This document shows, piece by piece, positions 37,313 to 50,800 of a stretch of 64,000 nt of DNA; the stretch's first letter is position 1, and each line of letters opens with the position of its first letter. A program made the translations under genes and the position numbers. The notes under the pieces were generated by a model that saw nothing but the letters and a program-made list of their open reading frames with translations, did no database searches and had not been told where the DNA came from. This DNA comes from Ptiloglossa arizonensis (lineage: Eukaryota > Arthropoda > Insecta > Hymenoptera > Colletidae): positions 744,001 through 808,000 of the forward strand of contig NW_027478463.1 in the NCBI RefSeq assembly GCF_051014685.1, written 5' to 3'.

Positions 37313-38165
37313 CAATTCTGATACTCGAAACGAATAACTGGAATGACCTAGGGGAAAAGTACACCCACCATTGTAATCGGACGACTTTCTACTTTCAGAT
37401 GCAACAGGAAATAATCGAGTTCGTCAATCCGTTCGCGAGATATGGGACTTTGAAGTTAAGGAATAATTGAGAAACCATCAAAATTTTCGCAAGTCTGATA
37501 CCCGAAAGCAATAACTACTATGGCCTAGGGCAAAAATACACATACCGTTGTAATCGGACGAGTTTCTGGTTTCAGATGCAACAGGAATTTATCGAGTTCT
37601 CCAATCCGTTCGCGAGATATGGGAGTTTGAAGTTAAGGAATGCTTGATAAACCATCAAAATTTTCGCAATTCTGATGCTAGAAACGAATAACTGGAATGA
37701 CCTGGGGGAAAAGTACACACACCATTGTTATCGGTCGACTTTCTACTTTCAGATGCAACAGGAAATAATCGAGTCGTCAAACCGTTCGTGAGATATGGGA
37801 GTTTGAAGTTAAGGAATGCTTGAGAAACCATCAAAATTTTCGCAAGTCTGATACTCGAAACCAATAACTGGAATGGCCTAGGGGAAAAATACACACACCA
37901 CTATAATGGGGCGATTTTCTACTCTCAGATGCAACAGGAATTCCTCGAGTTCGTCAATCCGTCCGCGAGATATGGGAGTTTGAAGATAAGGAATGGTTGA
38001 GAAACCATCACAATTTTCGCAAGTCTGATATTCGAAACCAATAACTACTATGGCCTAGGGGAAAAATACACATACCTTTGTAATCGTGCGAGTTTCTACT
38101 TTCAGATGCAACAGGAATTTCTCGAGTTCGTCAATCCGTTCGCGAGATATGGGAGTTTGAAGTTA
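37313..38165. repeat. Segment private to the 36-mer unit
   Basis: About five monomers separate the full and truncated 18-mers inside the 6353 bp unit. They recur at about 43666-44518 and, in part, at 46676-47300 (2822 bp from 43853). Distinguishing variants are GCTTGATAAACC, GAGTCGTCAAACCG (a two-base loss), ACTATAATGGGGCG and CGTCCGCGAG. Related monomers lie at about 25285-25700, so the segment was probably drawn from that older pool. Confidence 0.75.
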
Positions 38166-39120
38166 AGGAATGGTTGAGAAACCGTCAAAATTTTCGCAAG
38201 TCTGTTACTCGAAACCAATAAATGGAATGGGGGGAAAAGTACACACACCATTGGAATCGGGCGAGTTTCTACTTTCAGATGCAACAGGAATTTCTCGAGT
38301 TCGTCAATCGGTTCGCGAGATATGGGAGTTAGGAGTTAAGAGATGGTTGAGAAACCATCAAAATTATCGCAATTCTGATGCTAGAAACGAATAACTGCAA
38401 TGGCCTAGGGGAAAAGTGCACACTCCATTGTAATCGGGCGAGGTTCTGCTTTAGATGCAACTTGAATTTCTCGTGTTCGTCAATCGGTTCGCGAGATATG
38501 GGAGTTTGGAGTTAAGAAATGGTTTAGAAACTTTCAAAATTTTCGCAAGTCTGATACTCGATACAAATAACTACTATGGCCCAGGGCAAAAATACACATA
38601 CCGTTGTAATGGGGCGAGTTTCTGCTTTCAGATGCAACAGGAATTTCTCGAGTTTGTCAATCCGTTCGCGAGATATGGGAGTCTGAAGTTAAGGAATGGT
38701 TGAGAAACCATCAAAATTTTCGCTGGTCTGATACTCGAAACCAATAACTACAAAGGCCTAGTGGAAAAATACACATTCCTTTGTAATCGGGCGAGATTCT
38801 GCTTTCAGATGCAACAGGAATTTCTCGAGTTCGTCAATCTGTTCGCGAGATATGGGAGTTTGAAGTTAAGGAATGGTTGAGAAACCATCAAAATTTTCGC
38901 AAGTCTGTTACTCGAAACCAATAAATGGAATGGGGGGAAAAGTACACACACCATTGGAATCGGGCGAGTTTCTACTTTCAGATGCAACAGGAATTTCTCG
39001 AGCTCGTCAATCCGTTCGCGAGATACGGGAGTTTGAAATTAAGGAACGGTTGAGAAACAATCACAATTTTCGCAAGTCTGATACTCGAAACCAATAACTA
39101 CAATGGCCTAGGGCAAAAAC

Positions 39121-39297
39121 ACACATACCGTTGTAATCGGACGAGTTTCTACTTTCAGATGCAACAGGAATTTCTCGAGCACGTAAATCCGTTCGCGAGA
39201 TATGGGAGTTTGAAATTAAGGAACGGTTGAGAAACAATCACAATTTTCGCAAGTCTGATACTCGAAACCAATAACTACAATGGCCTAGGGCAAAAAT
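39121..39297. repeat. Chimeric monomer at a recombination junction
   Basis: This extra monomer joins the left part of one type (TTTCTCGAGCACGTAAATCCG, as at about 36350) to the right part of another (GGGAGTTTGAAATTAAGGAACGG, as at about 36025). Its presence changes the shift between neighbouring 18-mers from 2999 to 3176 bp. The same chimera occurs at about 45474-45650, so it arose before the 6353 bp duplication. Unequal crossing-over or gene conversion within the AATCCGTTCGCGAGATATGG stretch is the simplest origin (inference). Confidence 0.7.
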
Positions 39298-42200
39298 ACA
39301 CATACCGTTGTAATCGGACGAGTTTCTACTTTCAGATGCAACAGGAAATAATCGAGTTCGTCAATCCGTTCGCGAGATATGGGAGTTTGAAGTTAAGGGA
39401 TGCTTGAGAAACCATCAAAATTTTCGCAAGTCTGATACTCGAAACCAATAACTACAAAGCCCTAGGGGAAAAATACACATACCTTTGTAATCGGGGGAGT
39501 TTCTACTTTCAGATGCAACAGGAATTTCTCGAGCACGTAAATCCGTTCGCGAGATATGGGATTTTGAAGTTAAGGAATGGTTGAGAAACCATCAAAATTT
39601 TCGCAATTCTGATGGTGGAAACGAATAACTGGAATGACCTAGGGGAAAAGTACACACACCATTGTAATCGGACGACTTTCTACTTTCAGATGCAACAGGA
39701 AATAATGCAATTCGTCAATCCGTTCGCGAGATATGGGACTTTGAAGTTAATGAATAATTGAGAAACCATCAAAATTTTCGCAAGTCTGATACCCGAAAGC
39801 AATAACTACTATGGCCTAGGGCAAAAATACACATAGCGTTGTAATCGGGCGAGTTTTTGCTTTCAGATGCAATAGGAAATTCTCGAGTTCTTCAATCCGT
39901 TCGCGAGATATGGGAGTTTGAAGTTAAGGGATGGTTGAGAAACCTTCAATATTTTCGCAAGTCTGATACTCGAAACCAATAACTACTGTGGCCTAGGGGA
40001 AAAATTCACATACCTTTGTAATTGGGCGAGTTTCTACTTTCAGATGCAACAGGAATTTCTCGAGTTCGTGAATCCGTTCGCGAGATATGGGAGATTGAAG
40101 TTAAGGAATGGTTGAGAAACCATCAAAATTTTCGCAATTCTGATGCTAGAAACGAATAACTGGAATGACCTGGGGGAAAAGTACACAGACCATTGTAATC
40201 GGACGAGTTTCTACTTTCAGATGCAACAGGAATTCCTCGAGTTCGTCAATCCGTTCGCGAGATATGGGAGTTTGAAGATAAGGAATGGTTGAGAGACCAT
40301 CACAATTTTCGCAAGTCTGATACTCGAAACCAATAACTACTATGGCCTATGTGAAAAATACACATACCTTTGTAATCGGGCGAGTTTCTACTTTCAGATG
40401 CAACAGGAGTTTCTGGAGTTCGTCAATCCGTTCGCGAGATATGGGAGTTTGAAGTTAAGGAATGGTTGAGAAACCATCAAAATTTTCGCAGGTCCGATAC
40501 TCGAAACCAATAACTACTATGGCCTAGGGGAAAAGTACACACACCATTGTAATGGGGCGAGTTTCTACTTTCAGATGCAACAGGAATTTCTCGAGTTCGT
40601 CAATCCGTTCGCGAGATATGGGAGATTGAACTTAAGGAATGCTTGGGAAACCATCAAAATTATCGCAAGTCTGTTACTCGAAACCAATAACTACTATGGC
40701 CTAGGGGAAAAATACACACACCATTGTAATCTGGCGAGTTTCTACTTTCAGATGCAACATGAATTTCTCGAGTGCGTCGATCCGTTCGCGAGATATGGGA
40801 GTTTGAAGTTAGGGAATGGTTGAGAAACCATCAAAATTTTCGCAAGTCTGATTCTCGAAACCAATAACTACAATGGCCTAGGGTAAAAATACACACACCA
40901 TTGTAATCTGGCAAGTTTCTACTTTCAGATGCAACATGAATTTCTCGAGTGCGTCGATCCGTTCGCGAGATATGGGAGTTTGAAGTTAGGGAATGGTTGA
41001 GAAACCAACAAAATTTTCGCAAGTCTGATACTCGAAACCAATAACTACTATGGCCCGGGGCAAATATACACACACCGTTGTAATCGGGCGAGTTTCTGCT
41101 TTCAGATGCAACAGGAATTTCTCGAGTTCGTCAATCCGTTCGCGAGATATGGGAGTTTGAAGTTAAGGAATGGTTGAGAAACCATCAAAATTTTCGCAAG
41201 TCTGATACTCGAAACCAATAACTACTACGGCCTAGGGCAAAAATACACATACCGTTGTAATCGGGCGAGTTTCTGCTTTCAGATGCAACAGGAATTTCTC
41301 GAGTCCGTCAATCCGTTCGCGAGATATGGGAGTTTGAAGTTAAGGAATGGTTGAGAAACCATCAAAATTTTCGCAGGTCCGATACTCGAAACCAATAACT
41401 ACAATGCCCTAGGGTAAAAATACACATACCGTTGTAATCGGGCGAGTTTCTACTTTCAGATGCAACAGGAATTTCTCGAGTTCGTCAATCCGTTCGCGAG
41501 ATATGGGAGTTTGAAGTTAAGGAATGGTTGAGAAACCATCAAAATTTTCGCAAGTCTGTTACTCGAAACCAATAAATGGAATGGGGGGAAAAGTACACAC
41601 ACCATTGGAATCGGGCGAGTTTCTACTTTCAGATGCAACAGGAATTTCTCGAGTTCGTCAATCGGTTCGCGAGATATGGGAGTTAGGAGTTAAGAGATGG
41701 TTGAGAAACCATCAAAATTATCGCAATTCTGATGCTAGAAACGAATAACTGCAATGGCCTAGGGGAAAAGTGCACACTCCATTGTAATCGGGCGAGGTTC
41801 TGCTTTAGATGCAACTTGAATTTCTCGTGTTCGTCAATCGGTTCGCGAGATATGGGAGTTTGGAGTTAAGAAATGGTTTAGAAACTTTCAAAATTTTCGC
41901 AAGTCTGATACTCGATACAAATAACTACTATGGCCCAGGGCAAAAATACACATACCGTTGTAATGGGGCGAGTTTCTGCTTTCAGATGCAACAGGAATTT
42001 CTCGAGTTTGTCAATCCGTTCGCGAGATATGGGAGTCTGAAGTTAAGGAATGGTTGAGAAACCATCAAAATTTTCGCTGGTCTGATACTCGAAACCAATA
42101 ACTACAAAGGCCTAGTGGAAAAATACACATTCCTTTGTAATCGGGCGAGATTCTGCTTTCAGATGCAACAGGAATTTCTCGAGTTCGTCAATCTGTTCGC

Positions 42201-45200
42201 GAGATATGGGAGTTTGAAGTTAAGGAATGGTTGAGAAACCATCAAAATTTTCGCAAGTCTGTTACTCGAAACCAATAAATGGAATGGGGGGAAAAGTACA
42301 CACACCATTGGAATCGGGCGAGTTTCTACTTTCAGATGCAACAGGAATTTCTCGAGCTCGTCAATCCGTTCGCGAGATACGGGAGTTTGAAATTAAGGAA
42401 CGGTTGAGAAACAATCACAATTTTCGCAAGTCTGATACTCGAAACCAATAACTACAATGGCCTAGGGCAAAAATACACATACCGTTGTAATCGGACGAGT
42501 TTCTACTTTCAGATGCAACAGGAAATAATCGAGTTCGTCAATCCGTTCGCGAGATATGGGAGTTTGAAGTTAAGGGATGCTTGAGAAACCATCAAAATTT
42601 TCGCAAGTCTGATACTCGAAACCAATAACTACAAAGCCCTAGGGGAAAAATACACATACCTTTGTAATCGGGGGAGTTTCTACTTTCAGATGCAACAGGA
42701 ATTTCTCGAGCACGTAAATCCGTTCGCGAGATATGGGATTTTGAAGTTAAGGAATGGTTGAGAAACCATCAAAATTTTCGCAATTCTGATGGTGGAAACG
42801 AATAACTGGAATGACCTAGGGGAAAAGTACACACACCATTGTAATCGGACGACTTTCTACTTTCAGATGCAACAGGAAATAATGCAATTCGTCAATCCGT
42901 TCGCGAGATATGGGACTTTGAAGTTAATGAATAATTGAGAAACCATCAAAATTTTCGCAAGTCTGATACCCGAAAGCAATAACTACTATGGCCTAGGGCA
43001 AAAATACACATAGCGTTGTAATCGGGCGAGTTTTTGCTTTCAGATGCAATAGGAAATTCTCGAGTTCTTCAATCCGTTCGCGAGATATGGGAGTTTGAAG
43101 TTAAGGGATGGTTGAGAAACCTTCAATATTTTCGCAAGTCTGATACTCGAAACCAATAACTACTGTGGCCTAGGGGAAAAATTCACATACCTTTGTAATT
43201 GGGCGAGTTTCTACTTTCAGATGCAACAGGAATTTCTCGAGTTCGTGAATCCGTTCGCGAGATATGGGAGATTGAAGTTAAGGAATGGTTGAGAAACCAT
43301 CAAAATTTTCGCAATTCTGATGCTAGAAACGAATAACTGGAATGACCTGGGGGAAAAGTACACAGACCATTGTAATCGGACGAGTTTCTACTTTCAGATG
43401 CAACAGGAATTCCTCGAGTTCGTCAATCCGTTCGCGAGATATGGGAGTTTGAAGATAAGGAATGGTTGAGAGACCATCACAATTTTCGCAAGTCTGATAC
43501 TCGAAACCAATAACTACTATGGCCTATGTGAAAAATACACATACCTTTGTAATCGGGCGAGTTTCTACTTTCAGATGCAACAGGAGTTTCTGGAGTTCGT
43601 CAATCCGTTCGCGAGATATGGGAGTTTGAAGTTAAGGAATGGTTGAGAAACCATCAAAATTTTCGCAATTCTGATACTCGAAACGAATAACTGGAATGAC
43701 CTAGGGGAAAAGTACACCCACCATTGTAATCGGACGACTTTCTACTTTCAGATGCAACAGGAAATAATCGAGTTCGTCAATCCGTTCGCGAGATATGGGA
43801 CTTTGAAGTTAAGGAATAATTGAGAAACCATCAAAATTTTCGCAAGTCTGATACCCGAAAGCAATAACTACTATGGCCTAGGGCAAAAATACACATACCG
43901 TTGTAATCGGACGAGTTTCTGGTTTCAGATGCAACAGGAATTTATCGAGTTCTCCAATCCGTTCGCGAGATATGGGAGTTTGAAGTTAAGGAATGCTTGA
44001 TAAACCATCAAAATTTTCGCAATTCTGATGCTAGAAACGAATAACTGGAATGACCTGGGGGAAAAGTACACACACCATTGTTATCGGTCGACTTTCTACT
44101 TTCAGATGCAACAGGAAATAATCGAGTCGTCAAACCGTTCGTGAGATATGGGAGTTTGAAGTTAAGGAATGCTTGAGAAACCATCAAAATTTTCGCAAGT
44201 CTGATACTCGAAACCAATAACTGGAATGGCCTAGGGGAAAAATACACACACCACTATAATGGGGCGATTTTCTACTCTCAGATGCAACAGGAATTCCTCG
44301 AGTTCGTCAATCCGTCCGCGAGATATGGGAGTTTGAAGATAAGGAATGGTTGAGAAACCATCACAATTTTCGCAAGTCTGATATTCGAAACCAATAACTA
44401 CTATGGCCTAGGGGAAAAATACACATACCTTTGTAATCGGGCGAGTTTCTACTTTCAGATGCAACAGGAATTTCTCGAGTTCGTCAATCCGTTCGCGAGA
44501 TATGGGAGTTTGAAGTTAAGGAATGGTTGAGAAACCATCAAAATTTTCGCAAGTCTGTTACTCGAAACCAATAAATGGAATGGGGGGAAAAGTACACACA
44601 CCATTGGAATCGGGCGAGTTTCTACTTTCAGATGCAACAGGAATTTCTCGAGTTCGTCAATCGGTTCGCGAGATATGGGAGTTAGGAGTTAAGAGATGGT
44701 TGAGAAACCATCAAAATTATCGCAATTCTGATGCTAGAAACGAATAACTGCAATGGCCTAGGGGAAAAGTGCACACTCCATTGTAATCGGGCGAGGTTCT
44801 GCTTTAGATGCAACTTGAATTTCTCGTGTTCGTCAATCGGTTCGCGAGATATGGGAGTTTGGAGTTAAGAAATGGTTTAGAAACTTTCAAAATTTTCGCA
44901 AGTCTGATACTCGATACAAATAACTACTATGGCCCAGGGCAAAAATACACATACCGTTGTAATGGGGCGAGTTTCTGCTTTCAGATGCAACAGGAATTTC
45001 TCGAGTTTGTCAATCCGTTCGCGAGATATGGGAGTCTGAAGTTAAGGAATGGTTGAGAAACCATCAAAATTTTCGCTGGTCTGATACTCGAAACCAATAA
45101 CTACAAAGGCCTAGTGGAAAAATACACATTCCTTTGTAATCGGGCGAGATTCTGCTTTCAGATGCAACAGGAATTTCTCGAGTTCGTCAATCTGTTCGCG

Positions 45201-46676
45201 AGATATGGGAGTTTGAAGTTAAGGAATGGTTGAGAAACCATCAAAATTTTCGCAAGTCTGTTACTCGAAACCAATAAATGGAATGGGGGGAAAAGTACAC
45301 ACACCATTGGAATCGGGCGAGTTTCTACTTTCAGATGCAACAGGAATTTCTCGAGCTCGTCAATCCGTTCGCGAGATACGGGAGTTTGAAATTAAGGAAC
45401 GGTTGAGAAACAATCACAATTTTCGCAAGTCTGATACTCGAAACCAATAACTACAATGGCCTAGGGCAAAAACACACATACCGTTGTAATCGGACGAGTT
45501 TCTACTTTCAGATGCAACAGGAATTTCTCGAGCACGTAAATCCGTTCGCGAGATATGGGAGTTTGAAATTAAGGAACGGTTGAGAAACAATCACAATTTT
45601 CGCAAGTCTGATACTCGAAACCAATAACTACAATGGCCTAGGGCAAAAATACACATACCGTTGTAATCGGACGAGTTTCTACTTTCAGATGCAACAGGAA
45701 ATAATCGAGTTCGTCAATCCGTTCGCGAGATATGGGAGTTTGAAGTTAAGGGATGCTTGAGAAACCATCAAAATTTTCGCAAGTCTGATACTCGAAACCA
45801 ATAACTACAAAGCCCTAGGGGAAAAATACACATACCTTTGTAATCGGGGGAGTTTCTACTTTCAGATGCAACAGGAATTTCTCGAGCACGTAAATCCGTT
45901 CGCGAGATATGGGATTTTGAAGTTAAGGAATGGTTGAGAAACCATCAAAATTTTCGCAATTCTGATGGTGGAAACGAATAACTGGAATGACCTAGGGGAA
46001 AAGTACACACACCATTGTAATCGGACGACTTTCTACATTCAGATGCAACAGGAAATAATGCAATTCGTCAATCCGTTCGCGAGATATGGGACTTTGAAGT
46101 TAATGAATAATTGAGAAACCATCAAAATTTTCGCAAGTCTGATACCCGAAAGCAATAACTACTATGGCCTAGGGCAAAAATACACATAGCGTTGTAATCG
46201 GGCGAGTTTTTGCTTTCAGATGCAATAGGAAATTCTCGAGTTCTTCAATCCGTTCGCGAGATATGGGAGTTTGAAGTTAAGGGATGGTTGAGAAACCTTC
46301 AATATTTTCGCAAGTCTGATACTCGAAACCAATAACTACTGTGGCCTAGGGGAAAAATTCACATACCTTTGTAATTGGGCGAGTTTCTACTTTCAGATGC
46401 AACAGGAATTTCTCGAGTTCGTGAATCCGTTCGCGAGATATGGGAGATTGAAGTTAAGGAATGGTTGAGAAACCATCAAAATTTTCGCAATTCTGATGCT
46501 AGAAACGAATAACTGGAATGACCTGGGGGAAAAGTACACAGACCATTGTAATCGGACGAGTTTCTACTTTCAGATGCAACAGGAATTCCTCGAGTTCGTC
46601 AATCCGTTCGCGAGATATGGGAGTTTGAAGATAAGGAATGGTTGAGAGACCATCACAATTTTCGCAAGTCTGATAC

Positions 46677-47820
46677 CCGAAAGCAATAACTACTATGGCC
46701 TAGGGCAAAAATACACATACCGTTGTAATCGGACGAGTTTCTGGTTTCAGATGCAACAGGAATTTATCGAGTTCTCCAATCCGTTCGCGAGATATGGGAG
46801 TTTGAAGTTATGGAATGCTTGATAAACCATCAAAATTTTCGCAATTCTGATGCTAGAAACGAATAACTGGAATGACCTGGGGGAAAAGTACACACACCAT
46901 TGTTATCGGTCGACTTTCTACTTTCAGATGCAACAGGAAATAATCGAGTCGTCAAACCGTTCGTGAGATATGGGAGTTTGAAGTTAAGGAATGCTTGAGA
47001 AACCATCAAAATTTTCGCAAGTCTGATACTCGAAACCAATAACTGGAATGGCCTAGGGGAAAAATACACACACCACTATAATGGGGCGATTTTCTACTCT
47101 CAGATGCAACAGGAATTCCTCGAGTTCGTCAATCCGTCCGCGAGATATGGGAGTTTGAAGATAAGGAATGGTTGAGAAACCATCACAATTTTCGCAAGTC
47201 TGATATTCGAAACCAATAACTACTATGGCCTAGGGGAAAAATACACATACCTTTGTAATCGGGCGAGTTTCTACTTTCAGATGCAACAGGAATTTCTCGA
47301 GCTCGTCAATCCGTTCGGAAGATATGGGAGTTTGAAATTAAGGAACGGTTGAGAAACAATCACAATTTTCGCAAGTCTGATACTCGAAACCAATAACTAC
47401 AATGGCCTAGGGCAAAAATACACATACCGTTGTAATCGGACGAGTTTCTACTTTCAGATGCAACAGGAAATAATCGAGTTCGTCAATCCGTTCGCGAGAT
47501 ATGGGAGTTTGAAGTTAAGGGATGCTTGAGAAACCATCAAAATTTTCGCAAGTCTGATACTCGAAACCAATAACTACAAAGCCCTAGGGGAAAAATACAC
47601 ATACCGTTGTAATCGGGCGAGTTTTTGCTTTCAGATGCAATAGGAAATTCTCGAGTTCTTCAATCCGTTCGAGAGATATTGGAGTTTGAAGTTAAGGAAT
47701 GGTTGAGAAACCATCAATATTTTCGCAAGTCTGATACTCGAAACCAATAGCTACTGTGGCCTAGGGGAAAAATTCACATACCTTTGTAATTGGGCGAGTT
47801 TCTACTTTCAGATGCAACAG
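46677..47820. repeat. Right border of the 36-mer block
   Basis: 46676-47300 repeats 43853-44477 (2822 bp, 16 monomers), so the third super-repeat copy has lost an internal portion. After 47300 the sequence switches to monomers like those at about 42350-42650 (GAAATTAAGGAACGG, GGGATGCTTGAG) and then to GTTTTTGCTTTCAGATGCAAT monomers. A private change GTTCGGAAGATATGG lies at about 47313. No non-satellite DNA is seen. Confidence 0.72.
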
Positions 47821-50800
47821 GAGTTTCTCGAGTTCGTCAATCCGTTCGCGAGATATGGGAGTTTGAAGTTAAGGAATGGTTGAGAAACCGTCAAAATTTT
47901 CGCAATTCTGATGCTAGAAACGAATAACTGGAATGACCTGGGGGAAAAGTACACACAACATTGTAATCGGACGACTTTCTACTTTCAGATGCAACAGGAA
48001 ATAATCCAATTCGTCAATCCGTTCGCGAGATATGGGACTTTGAAGTTAAGGAATAATTGAGAAACCATCAAAATTTTCGCAAGTCTGATACCCGAAAGCA
48101 ATAACTACTATGGCCTAGGGCAAAAATACACATACCGTTGTTATCGGGCGAGTTTTTGCTTTCAGATGCAATAGGAAATTCTCGAGTTCTTCAATCCGTT
48201 CGCGAGATATGGGAGTTTGAAGTTAAGGAATGGTTGAGAAACCATCAATATTTTCGCAAGTCTGATACTCGAAACCAATAACTACTGTGGCCTAGGGGAA
48301 AAATTCACAAACCTTTGTAATTGGGCGAGTTTCTACTTTCAGATGCAACAGGAATTTCTCGAGTTCGTCAATCCGTTCGCGAGATATGGGAGATTGAAGT
48401 TAAGGAATGGTTGAGAAACCATCAAAATTTTCGCAATTCTGATGCTAGAAACGAATAACTGGAATGACCTGGGGGAAAAGTACACAGACCATTGCAATCG
48501 GACGAGTTTCTACTTTCAGATGCAACAGGAATTCCTCGAGTTCGTCAATCCGTTCGCGAGATATGGGAGTTTGAAGACAAGGAATGGTTGAGAGACCATC
48601 ACAATTTTCGCAATTCTGATACTCGAAACGAGTAACTGGAATGACCTAGGCGAAAAGTACACACACCATTGTAATCGGACGACTTCCTACTTTCAGATGC
48701 AACAGGAAATAATCGAGTTCGTCATTCCGTTCGCGAGATATGGGACTTTGAAGTTAAGGAATAATTGAGAAACCATCAAAATTTTCGCAAGTCTGATACC
48801 CGAAAGCAATAACTACTATGGCCTAGGGCAAAAATACACATACCGTTGTAATCGGACGAGTTTCTGGTTTCAGATGCAACAGGAATTTATCGAGTTCTCC
48901 AATCCGTTAGCGAGATATGGGATTTTGTAGTTAAGGAATGGTTGAGAAACCATCAAAATTCTCGCAATTCAGATGCTAGAAACGAATAACTGGAATGACC
49001 TAGGGGAAAAGTACACACACCATTGTAGTCGGTCGAGTTTCTACTCTCAGATGCAACAGGAAATAATCCAGTTCGTCAATCGGTTCGCGAGATATGGGAG
49101 TTTGAAGATAAGGAATGGTTGAGAGACCATCACAATTTTCGCAAGTCTGATACTCGAAACCAATAACTACTATGGCCTAGGGGAAAAATACACATATCTT
49201 TGTAATCGGGCGAGTTTCTACTTTCAGATGCAACAGGAATTTCTCGAGTTCGTCAGTCCGTTCGCGAGATATGGGAGATTGAAGTTAAGGAATGGTTGAG
49301 AAACCATCAAAATTTTCGCAATTCTGATGCTAGAAACGAATAACTGGAATGACCTGGGGGAAAAATACACAGACCATTGTAATCGGACGAGTTTCTACTT
49401 TCAGATGCAACAGGAATTTCTCGAGCTCGTCATTCCGTTCGCGAGATATGGGTGTTTGAAGTTAAGGAATGGTTGAGAAACCATCAAAATTTTCGCAATT
49501 CTGATGCTAGAAACGAATAACTGGAATGACCTGGGGGAAAAGTACACAGACCATTGCAATCGGACGAGTTTCTACTTTCAGATGCAACAGGAATTCCTCG
49601 AGTTCGTCAATCCGTTCGCGAGATATGGGAGTTTGAAGACAAGGAATGGTTGAGAGACCATCACAATTTTCGCAATTCTGATACTCGAAACGAGTAACTG
49701 GAATGACCTAGGCGAAAAGTACACACACCATTGTAATCGGACGACTTCCTACTTTCAGATGCAACAGGAAATAATCGAGTTCGTCAATCCGTTCGCGAGA
49801 TATGGGACTTTGAAGTTAAGGAATAATTGAGAAACCATCAAAATTTTCGCAAGTCTGATACCCGAAAGCAATAACTACTATGGCCTAGGGCAAAAATACA
49901 CATACCGTTGTAATCGGACGAGTTTCTGGTTTCAGATGCAACAGGAGTTTCTCGAGTTCGTCAATCCGTTCGCGAGATATGGGAGTTTGAAGTTAAGGAA
50001 TGGTTGAGAAACCGTCAAAATTTTCGCAATTCTGATGCTAGAAACGAATAACTGGAATGACCTGGGGGAAAAGTACACACAACATTGTAATCGGACGACT
50101 TTCTACTTTCAGATGCAACAGGAAATAATCCAATTCGTCAATCCGTTCGCGAGATATGGGACTTTGAAGTTAAGGAATAATTGAGAAACCATCAAAATTT
50201 TCGCAAGTCTGATACCCGAAAGCAATAACTACTATGGCCTAGGGCAAAAATACACATACCGTTGTTATCGGGCGAGTTTTTGCTTTCAGATGCAATAGGA
50301 AATTCTCGAGTTCTTCAATCCGTTCGCGAGATATGGGAGTTTGAAGTTAAGGAATGGTTGAGAAACCATCAATATTTTCGCAAGTCTGATACTCGAAACC
50401 AATAACTACTGTGGCCTAGGGGAAAAATTCACAAACCTTTGTAATTGGGCGAGTTTCTACTTTCAGATGCAACAGGAATTTCTCGAGTTCGTCAATCCGT
50501 TCGCGAGATATGGGAGATTGAAGTTAAGGAATGGTTGAGAAACCATCAAAATTTTCGCAATTCTGATGCTAGAAACGAATAACTGGAATGACCTGGGGGA
50601 AAAGTACACAGACCATTGCAATCGGACGAGTTTCTACTTTCAGATGCAACAGGAATTCCTCGAGTTCGTCAATCCGTTCGCGAGATATGGGAGTTTGAAG
50701 ACAAGGAATGGTTGAGAGACCATCACAATTTTCGCAATTCTGATACTCGAAACGAGTAACTGGAATGACCTAGGCGAAAAGTACACACACCATTGTAATC

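Larger units (their letters stand above)
32850..46676. repeat. 36-mer super-HOR, period 6353 bp, ~2.2 copies
   Basis: A 6353 bp unit (36 monomers) is tandemly duplicated. Landmarks 34478, 35103, 37655, 38102 and 38805 recur at 40831, 41456, 44008, 44455 and 45158. The match begins near 32850/39203 and ends near 40323/46676, where ATACTCGAAACC gives way to ATACCCGAAAGC. Each unit contains a full 3.1 kb 18-mer, a private segment of about 0.85 kb (37313-38165) and a second truncated 18-mer about 2999 bp downstream. Differences noticed are few: GTGCG against GGGCG (about 38091/44444), ACCGTC against ACCATC (about 38182/44535) and CTACTTTC against CTACATTC (about 39680/46033). Confidence 0.9.
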
